Of a DNA stretch of 64,000 nt, positions 1 to 11,384 are shown piece after piece. Position 1 is the first letter of the stretch. Each line of letters opens with the position of its first letter. The stretch comes from Cryptomeria japonica (taxonomy: Eukaryota > Streptophyta > Pinopsida > Cupressales > Cupressaceae). The notes under the pieces were generated by a model. The model had not been told where the DNA came from and made no database searches. It saw only the letters and a program-made list of their open reading frames with translations. Position numbers and translations under genes: made by a program. The stretch covers positions 604,004,709 to 604,068,708 of the forward strand of contig NC_081413.1 in the NCBI RefSeq assembly GCF_030272615.1, given 5' to 3'.

Positions 1-1092
1 ACAGAGTTATGGTATTTGATCCATATCGCTCTAGAATCATTATATCTTAAGTGGAAGATTTTGGAGAATGTTTGGGACATTCATGTGTGTCCTGTAATCA
101 GATACTCAATTATTCGAAACTTCACAAGTGTATTTTTTAGTTTTTCAGCTGGTGTTCTTGAGCTCGGGTGATGAAATAATGATGATTCTTGTTATTTGAG
201 TTGTTGTAGTTATTGTGGTTGAATCAAAATTTCTTGTTGATGTTCTCTAATCATGTCCTATGCCTTTTAGTGGTCTGTGTCGATCGTGGTGTGCATTATT
301 GAAGATTTTATTAGACTGGTGGTATTCTTCATGTTATGCAACATATTCAATGGTTTAGCATGTTGCAAATGATCTTGGAAAATTATTTGGTGTTGTTGTG
401 TGTTTGAGGATTTGATTTGGGTCCATGCTATGTCCTTGTTGGCATTGTATTGGTCCAGTTATGGATTTATGTATTGTGTGATGTAATTCTATAATTAGGT
501 CTTATGTGTTGAGGTGACCTTAAGGTTAAGGTTGATTATTTGTATAAATAAGTGATGTAATCATGTAAGTTGTGTATTTGCAAGTGTTTGTGGTTGGATC
601 TATGATCTATGAGAGTATTGTATGTGTGAATAAGCTAATTTATCTTTCGGTGGTCAAAAAGTGTAGAGAAGTGTTATTGTATAGATAATGTGCTTAACCA
701 AAACTGTAATCGGGCATTTGGAGATGCTATTCTCTCAATTCCTATAATCCTGATAGTTGTCTGGTCTTTGTAAGGTAGTGAGTCTTCCTAGGGTTGTTTC
801 CCTTTGTTTTTTTTGAGTAGTGAGATTTAAGTAGTGTGCCTAAATGCATGTGCATTCCCCATTGTAATATTTACACATACTACTACAAAGTATCATCATA
901 TTGTGGGGTAGGTTCCCACCATGGTTTTTCCCTTAACCAGGTTTTCCATGTCAAAAATCCATATGTTATGTGTGTTGTTGATGTGTTGTTTATTTTTTCT
1001 ATTATTGTTATTGATTAGATCTAAAGTTGAAGTTAATTTGTTTGAGTTTGGGAAAAACTGATTCAGCCCCCCCCTCTCTTAGTTTCCCTACA
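1..1092 (+). repeat. Unassigned AT-rich DNA ending in an LTR-like segment
   Basis: No gene is visible. The last part, from about 900, carries a CCATGGTTTTTCCC block, a GGTTTTCC block and then a C-rich run (about 1067-1080). It stops at CTACA (1092), directly before Gypsy coding sequence. That order of blocks is typical of the 3' end of plant Copia LTRs, so this may be a solo or truncated LTR next to or inside the Gypsy element. The left end and a target duplication were not found; the start may lie outside the window. Related blocks recur near 17275 and, inverted, near 22470. Confidence 0.35.
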
Positions 1093-1450
1093 TTGTTGTC
1101 GCTACCAACAAGTATAAGGCCAGACTCAATCCTAAGAAATGTGTCTTTAGAGTTACTTCTAGCAAACTTTTGGGATTTATTGTTTCTCATAGAGGCATTG
1201 AGGTAGACCCAATAAAAGTGAAAGAAATCATTGACATGCCTCCACCAACAAATATAACACAACTTCAGAGTCTTCAAGGCAAATTATTGTCAATCCACAT
1301 ATTTATCACACAACTAGCAGACAAATGTCACCCTTTTCAATATTAGTTTTAGAAGGATGTACCCTTGAAATGGACAAAAAAAATTTAATAGGCCTCCGAG
1401 CAACTCAAAGACTATCTATTGTCACCACTAGTGTTGATGCCTCCTATACA

Positions 1451-1658
1451 AGGGAAGCCATTGATTCTATATATTCCATCTACAACATTGGCACTAGGGG
1501 CCCTCTGGGCACAACATGATGAAGAAGGATAACAAATAGCAATATATTATAATAAGGGAAGCCATTGATTCTTTATATTTGAGTTACAACATTGGCACTA
1601 GGGGCCTTCTTGGCACAACATGATAAAGAAGGAAAAGAATAGCCATATATGGTATTAG
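1451..1658 (+). repeat. 104 bp tandem duplication inside Gypsy RNase H
   Basis: Two adjacent copies of about 104 bp begin with AGGGAAGCCATTGATTCT at 1451 and 1555. They share the block ACAACATTGGCACTAGGGGC. The copies have diverged (for example CCCTCTGGGC against CCTTCTTGGC), so the duplication is not recent. It repeats part of the RNase H coding region and adds a length the protein family does not have. Confidence 0.7.
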
Positions 1659-2184
1659 TTGTAGATTAGTAGGGTATGAGCTCAATTATACACATATTGA
1701 ACACACATGCGTAGCAGTTGCATTTCCCACCTAGAAGCTACCAAATTATATGATAAATCACAAAATGTATCTTGTTGCAAAGATAGATCTTCTCAAATAC
1801 TTTCTTAACAAATCAACCCTCACTAGTAGACTAGCAAAGTGGGCAATGATCTTGAGTAATTTTGACATAGAATATGTTGATCGAAAGGGAATCAAGGGAC
1901 ATATAATATCCAATCAACTTGTAAATTCCCCTAGAGTAGTAGATCATCCAGTTATTTTTTATTTTCTAGATGAAGCAATATTTATAGTGACAACATCAAC
2001 CAAATGGAACTTGTACTTTGATGGTTCTTACACACATCATGGGTTATGAGTAGGAATCCTCTTAAGAAAACTTAAAGAGAATGCAATTCAAAAGTGTTGA
2101 AGACTAGCTTTCCCATTCAAAAATAACATAGAAAACTATGAGGCCCTTATCAGAAGTCTTATAACAACTATCAAATAGAAGATT

Positions 2185-2202
2185 AAAAAAATTCATGTAT
2201 AT
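2185..2202 (+). repeat. Left target-site duplication of the LINE insertion
   Basis: The 18 bp aaaaaaattcatgtatat stands here and again at 12315-12332, right after the poly-A run. On the bottom strand the sequence reads TTTTTT/AATC, a good match to the L1 endonuclease preference TTTT/AA. The A-rich start makes the exact length ambiguous; at least ATTCATGTATAT (12 bp) is shared beyond the A-tract. Confidence 0.8.
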
Positions 2203-2276
2203 ATTAGTTTTTATTTGGTGGACAAATAAAATCTTGTTTTATATTAATAAAATTTGAAAGGCTCTGCCTGCAAAAA
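2203..2276 (+). other. LINE-tail-like sequence at the 5' end of the insertion
   Basis: The first 74 bp of the insertion end with ATTAATAAAATTTG, a GGCTCTGCC core and a short run of six A. The true 3' end of the insertion shows a comparable order (ATTAATAAAATTC, GGCCTTGGCC, then the A tail). This looks like the tail of another LINE placed directly before this element's own 5' end, as if the source copy had sat just downstream of a LINE tail. It could also simply be an AT-rich 5' UTR. Confidence 0.3.
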
Positions 2277-2689
2277 AGTGATGCAATGCATCAACATCCC
2301 TTTTTGAGCATTCTTATCTGCCGCGGGGAAATTACGGATCTTGGAAGGGTCATATCATGGACACGCGATCAAGAGGCCTTCTTTGCAAAAACAAAATACT
2401 CTCTGGTTAATGCAGTTAGGGCTCCCCGCCCTCTCTACAAGGGTTGGGATCAGGATTGGCATTTGGTGAGCCACAGAAATAATAGGGCTTTAGGGCAACC
2501 AAACAACTCCAAATAGAATTCCAGTCATTGTTGGGAGGAGGGTTTTGTAAAACCTAACCAGTCAAAGAGTTCCTCTGCTTGCCACATTTTTCCTTCATGA
2601 AAATCTTTGGGTAAATTTTTAGAGGATATGGAAACCCCTGGTTGTCACAATTCTAAGGAAGTCAGCACCCATTGTCAGATATACCTTCA

Positions 2690-4186
2690 AATTCCCTAGC
2701 TTCTCCTAACAGGTTGGTCATTGAAATTGATAATCATACCCAGGCTAGGTATCAAATGCATTGCTACAACAGAATGATCTTTGCTCAGTGGAAAGGTTGG
2801 GGGATCCCGTCTGAATAAATTGCCAATGGGGTGTCATCTTCCTTCAATAACCAAGTAAAAATTGACATCCTTCCTAATAGTTTCTTAGCTATTGAATGTG
2901 GTAATCAGAGTTTGAGAAATTCATTGTTAAACGGGGATATATTAACATTTAAGGGTTTAGGGTTTGATTACTAGGAATGGCAACCTCTCTTTCTCCTATC
3001 TCAATTCAATTCCTGCATGGTTGATAGAGAAATTTCATTGGATAAATTTCCTGTAGAATTGCGAAATAATGACTTTTTAAGAATAATAGGCAACAAAATA
3101 GGTAAATTTTAGAAGTCAAAAAATCAGCCCTAAGCTTCTTTAACTAGCTTCTAATTGTTAAAATGAATATTAACATTAAATATTTAGAGCCTATAACTCT
3201 GAAGTGTGATGAATCTTATTTAACCCTAGAATTACCCTTTTATAATGGTTCTTTTGAAGATTATATGCCAAGGAAAATCCCCTTTGAGAAACCTTTCACT
3301 AAATCATTCCTCATGTCTAATGGCGCACCATTTAGTTTTGTGGAAGGAGGGGGTTTCACCCTAGAGGGCTATAAGATTGATAATAACCCTAATCTCACCT
3401 TAGACCTATGCCCTCATAGCTCCCTTGTTAAGCCCTCTCGCTCCCCTCTTCCTCCACTGCTAACTATAAATTCACCTGTAGATGACTCTCTTCTCAGGGA
3501 TCGAGATCTAGAAGATGGTGAAATCAATGAGGTTACCCCTCAAAAAGAGAACCTCATTCTGACAAATATATCATCATCTAGCTCTCTCATTCCCCTCTTT
3601 AATTGAACTAATTACCTCTAAGAAATTAGCAGTGATGGATAGGCTTTCCCTGGATCCAGGATTGGCATCCTTGTAGGATCATCCAATCTCTCTAGCCTCA
3701 AGATTGCAGGGTTTTGAGGAGGAAAAAGCTCTCTCTCCACCTTTGAAAGCTATTTCTGATACAATTGTAGAATCTGAGAGTGATCGTGTGGCTAAGGAAA
3801 TTAACATCATTGCCAATTTTGTAGGGGAAGAAGTAGTAAATGACCTCATGGAGCAATTGGTTGCTGAAATTTGTGATGATGAGGAGTTGGAAAGACAAAG
3901 GGATTTCTTAGTCAAAAATCTAGTGGATGTTACTAGAGTCAACTTAGAAACTAATGATCTATTTATAGCATTAGATAACTTAGAAAATGATAACCCAAAT
4001 ACTCTAGGAATTCTCAGCTCTGACAGAAGCAAAGACTCTCCTTACTGTGCTAAACACAGTAAGAGAAGAGGTAGGAGATCCCTTGCTGAACTAAGATCAA
4101 AAGATGGAGATGCCAAGGGTAAGACTAAAATATCTACTCTTTTTTATGAAGGGGAGAGCCATGAAAATCATAACATGGAATGTTAG
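2690..4186 (+). pseudogene. LINE ORF1 remnant (gag-like RNA-binding protein)
   Basis: Coding remnant upstream of ORF2 and partly overlapping it. Bases 2710-2960 read IDNHTQARYQMHCYNRMIF, QWKGWGIPSE and NSFLAIECGNQSLRNSL, resembling the DUF4283 domain of plant LINE ORF1 proteins. Open stretches follow at 3163-3606 (GGGFTLEGYKIDNNPNLTLD) and 3704-4186, an acidic tail ending with NHNMEC and a TAG stop. Several stops and frame changes separate the pieces. The last piece overlaps the ORF2 start codon by 26 bp. No zinc knuckle was seen. Known role of the family: binding of the LINE RNA; the function here is lost. Confidence 0.55.
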
Positions 4187-7100
4187 GGGTCTGAATGCCC
4201 CTAACAAACAATGCATCTTAAAGCATTGCATCTCTAATTCTAAACCAGATATAATGTTAATCCAAGAAACCAAAATGAACTCCTCTGAGATAGTCCTTTT
4301 TGAGAAAAAACTAGGCGTTAGACAACTAAAGCACTCCCCTACTACATGGGCATCAGGGGGCTTGGCCATAATTTGGGACTCTAGATTCATCTTGTTTATA
4401 CCTTTAGAGATTAAGAAAAATTGGATGGGAGGAGAAGTAGTAAGTTATAAAAATACCTAAGATTTAAATTGATTAATTTTATGGTCCTATCCAAAATAGG
4501 GATAAGCCTAGGGTGGGTGGAACTAGAGTCTTTTCTCAGAATTTTCCCAAATGATGTATGCATCATTGGGGGAGATTTCAATGCTATCACTAAGGTAGCA
4601 GACAAAAGAGAAGGTAGCAACAAACTTCCTCTAGTGGTTTTAGATTTCAATCATTGGATCAATAGGAACTCCCTGTTGGAAATCTAGACGGCAGAAAATG
4701 CCTTCACTTGGAACAACAGAAGGCTTGGTTTCTATAACATTGCTGAGAAAATAGATAGATTCTTTATCCATGGGGGGCTCTCAGAGATTAACTTTACCCT
4801 GAATGCAGAACCCCTCCCTTTAGCATGATCTGACCATTTCCCACTCCAACTAATCTTATTATCTAACCACTCCCCTAAAAAATAGCATGTGCTTCAGAGA
4901 TGATAACTTTTTAAACTTAATTTAGAACTGGTGGAGAAGCTCTATTTTCTCTGGTTCGAAGATGTTTATTATCACAAGCAAGTTAAAGCTAATCAAAAGG
5001 AAGCTATTAGAATGGAATAGGACTAATTTTGGAAATATTTTCTATTAAAAACTCCTAATAGAAAATGATCTTAAGAACGTTAACATTGAGGTTCTTGACA
5101 AGGGGATGGATGAACATCTCTTCCTCAAAGAAAAGACTCTACTCTCTGAGAATGAAAAGACACTCTGGAATGAAGAGATCTTTTGGAAACAAAAATTGAG
5201 GGACACTTGGTTGAGTGATGGGGACCAGAATACTAAGTTTTTCTACAATAGTACTAAGTAGAGGCGATGGTTCAATCAAATTTCTAAAGTTTAGAATTGA
5301 CAGGGTTCCATCCTGTCTAAACCGGATGATGTTGCCTCTGAGGTAGCGAGGTTTTTTGATAAAATCTTAAACAATATTGAAGGCTCCAACCTCAGAGGCC
5401 AACTTAATATTATCAAGAATCTTCCAAAACTCATTAATGATGACCACAACAAAATCTTGTCAAAGAAATTCATTGAGGAGGAGGTTAAATTTATCCTTAT
5501 GAAGATGAATCCCAACAAGGCCTCGGGCCCAGATGGCTTCTCCACTAGCTTTTTCCAAAAATGTTGGGGTTTTATGGGGACAGAGATCACAAATTCCTTA
5601 GAAGGTATTAGGAACTTTGGTAAGATTCTCAAAGAAATCAAAAATACCTTCCTAGCTCTCATCCCCAAAAAATAGAATCTTGAAAGCTTTAATGACTTCA
5701 AACCAATAGCCCTTTGCAACACTTTGTACAAACTCTTAACAAAAACCCTAGCAACCAGACTCCAGAATCTTCTCCCCATTATCATTAGTGAAGAACAAAC
5801 TGGCTTCGTAGCAAATAGATCAATCTATGATGGGGTTATTATAGCCCAAGAGGCCATTCATTCGATCCAGCTCAATAGGGCAGCTCAACAGGGCCCCAAG
5901 TATGCTAGTCAAATTAGACACAAGCAAAGCTTAGGACAAAGTTGATTGGGGCTTAAATTCTAGATCATCCTAATCTTGGAATGTATATCCACCCCTAAAT
6001 TCTCGGTCTTGGTTAATGGTTCCCTAGAAGGTTTCTTCAGCAGCTCAAGAGGGCTCAGGTAAGGAGATCCTATGTCCCCCTTCCTCTTCATCATCATGGT
6101 TGAAGCCCTAGGTAGATCCATCTCTAAGGCCAAAGAGGAAGGTGGGATCCAGGGAATCCCCATTACCAGCGGCCTCCCTCCCTTTACCCACTAGCAATTT
6201 GTTGATGACATGATGCTTTTTGCGCAGGGAAGTGTAAGGGAAGTGAGCACCTTCAAAGGCATCCTTAATTCCTATATGTTAGCCTTGGTTCAAGAGGTAA
6301 ATATGGCCAAGTCTACAGTTTTTATGTTCAACATAGACCCCTCCTTAGGAAAAGTGATCAGCAATGTCCTGGAGATTAGTGAAGGAACTCTTCCTTGCAA
6401 ATACCTAGGCATTCCCCTTGACAAGGGTAGAAGACCCTCAAAATTATGGGACAACTTGGTGGATAAAATCAACTCGAGGATTAATGCTTGGAAAGGAAAA
6501 TGGCTCTCATCTACAGGTAGAGAAACCTTGGTTAGATCAGTCTTGTCAGCTATGCCCATTTACCAGCTCTCCTATCAACATTTATCTTCTTCTAAACTTG
6601 CAGAGCTCAACAAGCATCTCAGGACTTTCTTTTGGCAAGGTGCTAATGAAAACTATAAAATATCACTCATATCCTGGGACAAGATATGCAAACCTAAAGA
6701 AGAAGGAGGAGTTGGCATTAAAAACCTTCATGATCAGGGCAAAGCCTTGGGTGCCAAGTTGATCTGGAGGATGTTCAGAACCCCCACCTCAAATGGGCTC
6801 ACTTGCTGCACCACAAATACCTTAATGGAGGGAATCCTATCCAAATATTCAGAGAAACCAACCCTCCCAGAGGGTCCTTCCTATGGAATTTTATGTTAGA
6901 CTACAGGAGGATTATCTCTGACAGACTTACTTGGAACCTGGGGTCCGGGGATAAAGCTCTTTTCTAGTTGGATTCATGGGGTGGATATAAGGCTATTGAT
7001 AATATCCATGACTTTGGTGCTACTTCTATCTTTGTTAAATCTCATAGAGGACCCCTATTAAACAACTATATCTCCCCTTCAGAGGATGGGGCTGGTTGGC

Positions 7101-8317
7101 AGTGGATCAAGAAGGAAGATGAGGATATCTCGGAAAGGGATAAACAAAAACTTATGGCAATTCTTAAATCAAGGAACATTTCCTTAGGTCAGAATGAGGA
7201 CAAGCTCATCTAGGATGCATCCCTAAGAGGAGAATACAACTCCAAGGATGGGTACTCTCTCATCTCTAAATCATTTATAAGACCTATGACTGAGCTTCCC
7301 TTGAAACTTTGCTGGGATAAATACTGTCTGCCTAAGGAAGGGATCTTCTCCTGGCTTGTGGTTCAGAACAAGCTCCTAACTGCGGACAAATTTAGAAGAA
7401 TGGGGTATGAGGGCCCTAGTAGATATACTCTTTACGAGGCAAAAGAGGAAGACACCAATCATATCCTCCTTAACTACCCCTTTGCTCACAAATGCTGGAT
7501 TTGGTTCACCAACAAACTTGAATGGTCTGCGGCCTTCCCCCACACTATCTTTGGAATGCTCAAGGCATGGCCTCTCCTTAGGCATGGTTGTCTCTTTGAA
7601 GGTTTATGGATAGCTCTTCCTTCTTCCATTATGTGGGAACTATGGAAGGAGAGAAATAGACGTCTCTTTGAGAATGAAAAACTAGAGGTTCCTAGAATCA
7701 TTAACATGATAGAGTCTACTATCACTGAGCTCATGAACAACTGACTATCATCAGGCTCATTGAAGAATGCCTCTATCACTTATTGGGATGAAAAGATGAA
7801 AAAATGTTGGGAAGGCTTATCTTTTCCTCCCTTTGTAGGAGATGGTCCTATTGCAAGTCTTCGATCAAGGGATGCATGCAAATGGCAACACTTAGGTGAA
7901 GGTTGGGTGAAGCTAAACTTTGATGGGGCATCCCGTGGCAACCCAGGGCAAGTAGGGATAGGATGTGTTGTTCATAATTGGGAAGGAAAGGAACTAGCAA
8001 CCCTTGCCTCTCTGGTTGGCATCAACACCAACAATTGGGCAGAACTTATGGTCCTAGTGGAGGGTCTATATTTATGTAGGAAACTAGGAGTTAAGAACTT
8101 GGAAATTGAAGGAGATTCAGCTATAATTTTCAATGCTCTAAGGAAAGGTAGTATGCCTAATTCGAGACTAAATACTTTGCTGTCAAAATCTCTTGACTTA
8201 TGCAGAGATTTTGATAGGTTCACAGTCAATCATATTTATAGGGAGGGCAATAAAAGAGCAGATGAGTTGGCCAACTTGAGGGCCGATGGCATCAATCTTT
8301 TGTTTGTGCCACCTTAA
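4161..8317 (+). pseudogene. LINE ORF2 remnant: AP endonuclease, RT, zinc-binding domain, RNase H
   Basis: The start ATG at 4161 opens MKIITWNVRGLNAPNK, the classic N-terminus of plant L1 endonuclease. More endonuclease motifs follow: LIQETKM, IIGGDFNAI, FTWNNRR and SDHFPL (up to about 4850). Reverse transcriptase spans about 5457-6900 (NPNKASGPDGF, NDFKPIALCNTLYKLL, GDPMSPFLF, FVDDMMLF, KYLGIPL). A zinc-binding RT tail lies at 7290-7510 (FSWLVVQNKLLTADKF). A plant-type RNase H lies at 7905-8300 and keeps its acidic residues (NFDGASRGNPG, WAELMVLVEGL, IEGDSAI, NKRADELAN). Stops at 4458, 4685 and 4826, others further on, and a frame change between about 6900 and 6970 make it non-functional. The RNase H part is best preserved. 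Confidence 0.85.
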
Positions 8318-8702
8318 GGCAACCCCCTCTTTTGTTTTCATGTCCTAAGTGGTCATTAGCATGTTTCTCCTTTCCTCCCATTATGTTTCTCTTGCCTATA
8401 CTCTATTTTAACCCCCTTATTTATTCCTCTTCCTGCCCCCTGTATTTATGTATAGATACTTAGACAAACATTCAGTTTAAATATGCCCATATATCTGTCC
8501 TCCCAGACTTTAACTCAAGTAGTTAGGCTCAATCCATGGTTAGATAATATCATGAAAACACAAATCTCAACCATATATTTTTATTCCTCTCCTTCATACC
8601 TATTTAGTCTTCCATCCTTTATCCCAAGGAGAGGCCCCTCATCTAATATATATATATATATATAGCACATGTAATAATTTTCTCTTTACAGATATATAAG
8701 CA

Positions 8703-8705
<3 letters not shown>
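8318..8705 (+). other. LINE sequence after ORF2 (3' UTR, proximal part)
   Basis: Non-coding, T-rich sequence following the RNase H stop, with a short TA run at about 8649-8663. I take it as the start of the LINE 3' untranslated region because no boundary or duplication separates it from ORF2. Confidence 0.45.
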
Positions 8706-8744
<39 letters not shown>

Positions 8745-8806
8745 ACACACATATATATATCTTAACACCTATATTAAGTTAGATCCCTGATTCACATTTA
8801 TAGGTA

Positions 8807-8841
<35 letters not shown>

Positions 8842-9084
8842 ATATGTATATGTATATATATGTATATATATATATATATATGTATGTATATGTATATATA
8901 TATGTATGTACATGTATATGTATGTCTATATATATATGTATATATATATGTATATATATATATACATATATATATAGACATTGATATACATGTACATACA
9001 TATATATATACATATACATACATATATATATATATATATATACATATATATACATATATATACATATATATATATATATAGTCT
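8706..9084. repeat. Compound microsatellite (CA)n and (TATATG/TATACA)n
   Basis: Bases 8706-8750 are nearly pure CA repeats, followed by a short AT run. From 8801 to 9080 the DNA is a mix of TATATG, TATGTA, TATACA and TA units. Both strands stay open here only because the repeat contains no frequent stop codons; the Tyr/Ile-rich readings are not genes. Confidence 0.95.
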
Positions 9085-9194
9085 CTTGAAGTTTACTGAT
9101 CTTTCATCCTTGAATATCGGCTTAAATCCTTTTTTATCCATCTCTTCATCTATCTGAAGGTATATATGCCTTTTCTCATTTTCATAATTTCTTA

Positions 9195-11293
9195 GAGTCA
9201 TACACTTTGGTGGCATCACTTTATCTTCCTCTAAAATGTAATGTTTCATTGATGTTACCTTTGTTTCGATGAAACGATTGTTATCGTCAATGAGCCTTGT
9301 GGTTTCATCAATCTCCTCATTTTCATAGAAATCTTTACCTTACGTGTTTGTGTCAATGTAATGCTCCATCAGTTCATCGAAACCCTATTTTTGATAGGAA
9401 TCCTTTTGTCACTGCATTTCACAACCATCTTATCGATCTTTAAGTTTATCGATAATGGTTCCTCATTATCCGACTTTTGCATTGGCATTGATGAAATTCC
9501 TTATTTCAGTGAAAGAAGAATATCTTCTTTCAACCTTTTGTTTTTACCAATGGTATGTTATCGATGAAAATCTCTTATGTTTTATCAACCTTTTGTCTTT
9601 CGATGAAACTGTCACTGTTGGTCAATAACTTTAGTATCTCTTTGACACCTCTCTTTTCTCGAAAAGTCCTATCGATGAAACCTTCCCTAGTTTCTTCGAT
9701 CTCATCATTTCAATAGAACTATCATCTTCGATGAATTCTTTACCTGTCCTATCGATAACGTAGTTTCTTCGGCAGCCTTGCTTCATCGACGGAACCTACT
9801 TTGGTTTCTTCAATATACCTTCTATCGATGAAAAATAATTCTTTCAATAAGTCCCTTTTGAAGTTCATTGAGGCCCAAGTCTGTTCGATAAATCATCTTA
9901 TCGATGAAACATCAATAGGTTTCTTCGATACAACAGGTGTACCATTTCAGTCAAACTACACATTTCGGTGAGAGGTTAGTGTGTATATCCGATGGCTTTG
10001 GTTTGGCCGATAACTTTTAGGATTCTGATGTCGGTGGAAGTTTCAAGGGTTCTATCGAAGTTCTTAAGGGCATGCTTGATTTCTTTTTTTTTAATAGAAA
10101 ACTTCCGTAGCACACTATTGTTTCGATGGAATCATACACTTCAGTGGCATCACTTTATCTTCCTTTGAAATGTCATGTTTCATTGATGTTACCTTGTTTC
10201 GATGAAACCATCCTTATCATCAATGAATGAACCTTGTGGTTTCATCGATCTCCTCATTTTCATCGAAAGCTTTACCTTACATGTTCATGCCGATGTAGTC
10301 CTCCATCGGTTCATCGAAACCCTATTTTTGATAAGAATCCTTTTGTCACTGTATTTCACAACCGACTTATCAATTTTTAAGTTTATTGATAATGGTTCCT
10401 TGTTATCCGTCTTTTGCATTGGCATCGATGAAACTCCTTATGTCACTGAAAGAAGAATATCTTCTTTCGACCTTTTGTTTTTACCAATGGCATGTTATCG
10501 ATAAAAATCTCTTATGTTTTATCAACCTTTTGTCTTTTGATGAAACTGTCACTATCGGCCAATAACTTTAGTATCTCTTCGACACCTTTCTTTTCTCGAA
10601 AAGTCCTATTGATGAAACCTTCCCCAATTTCTTTGATCTCATCATTTCGGTAGAACTATCATCTTCGATGAATTCTTTACATGTCCTACTGATACCATAG
10701 TTTCTTCGGCAGCCTTGCTTCATCGACGGAACCTCCTTTGGTTTCTTCGATATACATTCTATCGATGAAAAATAATTCTTTCGATAAGTCCCTTTTGAAG
10801 TTCATCGAGGCCCAAGTCTATTCGATAAATCATCTTATCAATGAAACATGAATAGGTCTCTTCGATACAATAGGTGTACCATTTCTATCAAACTAGACAA
10901 TTCGGTGAGAGATTAGTTTGTATATCTAATTGCTTTGGTTTGGCCAATAACTTTTAGGATTCTGATGTCGGTGGAAGTTTCAAGGGTTCTATCAAAAATC
11001 TTAAGGGCATGGTTGATTTCTTTTTTTATAGAAAACTTCCGTAGCGCACTTTTGTTTTGATGGAATCATACACTTCGGTGGCATCACTTTATCTTCCTTC
11101 GAAATGTCATGTTTCATCGATGTTACTTTGTTTCAATGAAACCATCCTTATCATCAATGAGCCTTGTGGTTTCATCGATCTCCTCATTTTCATTGAAATC
11201 TTTACCTTATGTGTCAATGTAATCCTCCATCAGTTCATCAAAACCCTATTTTTGATAGGAATCCTTTTGTCACTGCATTTCACAACCGGCTTA
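9195..11293. repeat. Tandem array, 934 bp unit, about 2.3 copies, TCGATGAAA-rich
   Basis: The landmark TCATACACTT occurs at 9198, 10132 and 11066, exactly 934 bp apart each time. Following sequence aligns over whole units, with scattered substitutions and small indels. The third copy stops near 11293, after CACAACCGGCTTA. Inside each unit the short motif (A/T)TCGATGAAA or its complement TTTCATCGA recurs about every 40-90 bases, so the unit itself seems built from degenerate shorter repeats around the palindrome ATCGAT. The array lies between two microsatellites within the LINE insertion. I know no named family to match it to. Confidence 0.9.
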
Positions 11294-11336
11294 ATGATAA
11301 TTGGCCCCAGCCACCTTCAGGCTTTCTAGGCCTTCC

Positions 11337-11338
<2 letters not shown>

Positions 11339-11383
<45 letters not shown>
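11339..11383. repeat. (TG)n microsatellite
   Basis: About 22 uninterrupted TG units directly after the end of the 934 bp array, followed by TA-rich sequence to about 11450. With the CA tract at 8706 (opposite dinucleotide sense) it brackets the array. Confidence 0.95.

Positions 11384-11384
<1 letters not shown>

Larger units (their letters stand above)
1093..2202 (+). pseudogene. Ty3/Gypsy pol remnant, 5' part (RT end to RNase H)
   Basis: Broken coding sequence of a Ty3/Gypsy polyprotein. Bases 1110-1330 encode the end of reverse transcriptase (RLNPKKCVFRVTSSKLLGF, then IVSHRGIEVDP and ITQLADKCHPF). Bases 1430-1960 match the retroelement RNase H (YELNYTHIE, LAKWAMILSNFDIEYV). Bases 2002-2202 begin a second, cellular-type RNase H (WNLYFDGSYTHHG, ENYEALIRSL). 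A second RNase H is known from Tat-type Gypsy elements. Several stops and frame changes break the frame. The reading IKKIHVY stops at 2202 and continues with GNYQLVICQVND at 12333, so a 10 kb insertion splits this element. No LTR was identified. Confidence 0.75.

Noticed and set aside
8769-9249. Overlapping Tyr/Ile/Val-rich open frames on both strands
   Set aside because: They are translations of TATATG/TATACA microsatellites. The same holds for 24901-25236 and the Val/Cys-rich stretch at 11209-11475.
9195-11293. CRISPR array
   Set aside because: Repeats are 934 bp with degenerate inner motifs, not short identical repeats with unique spacers, and the context is a plant genome.
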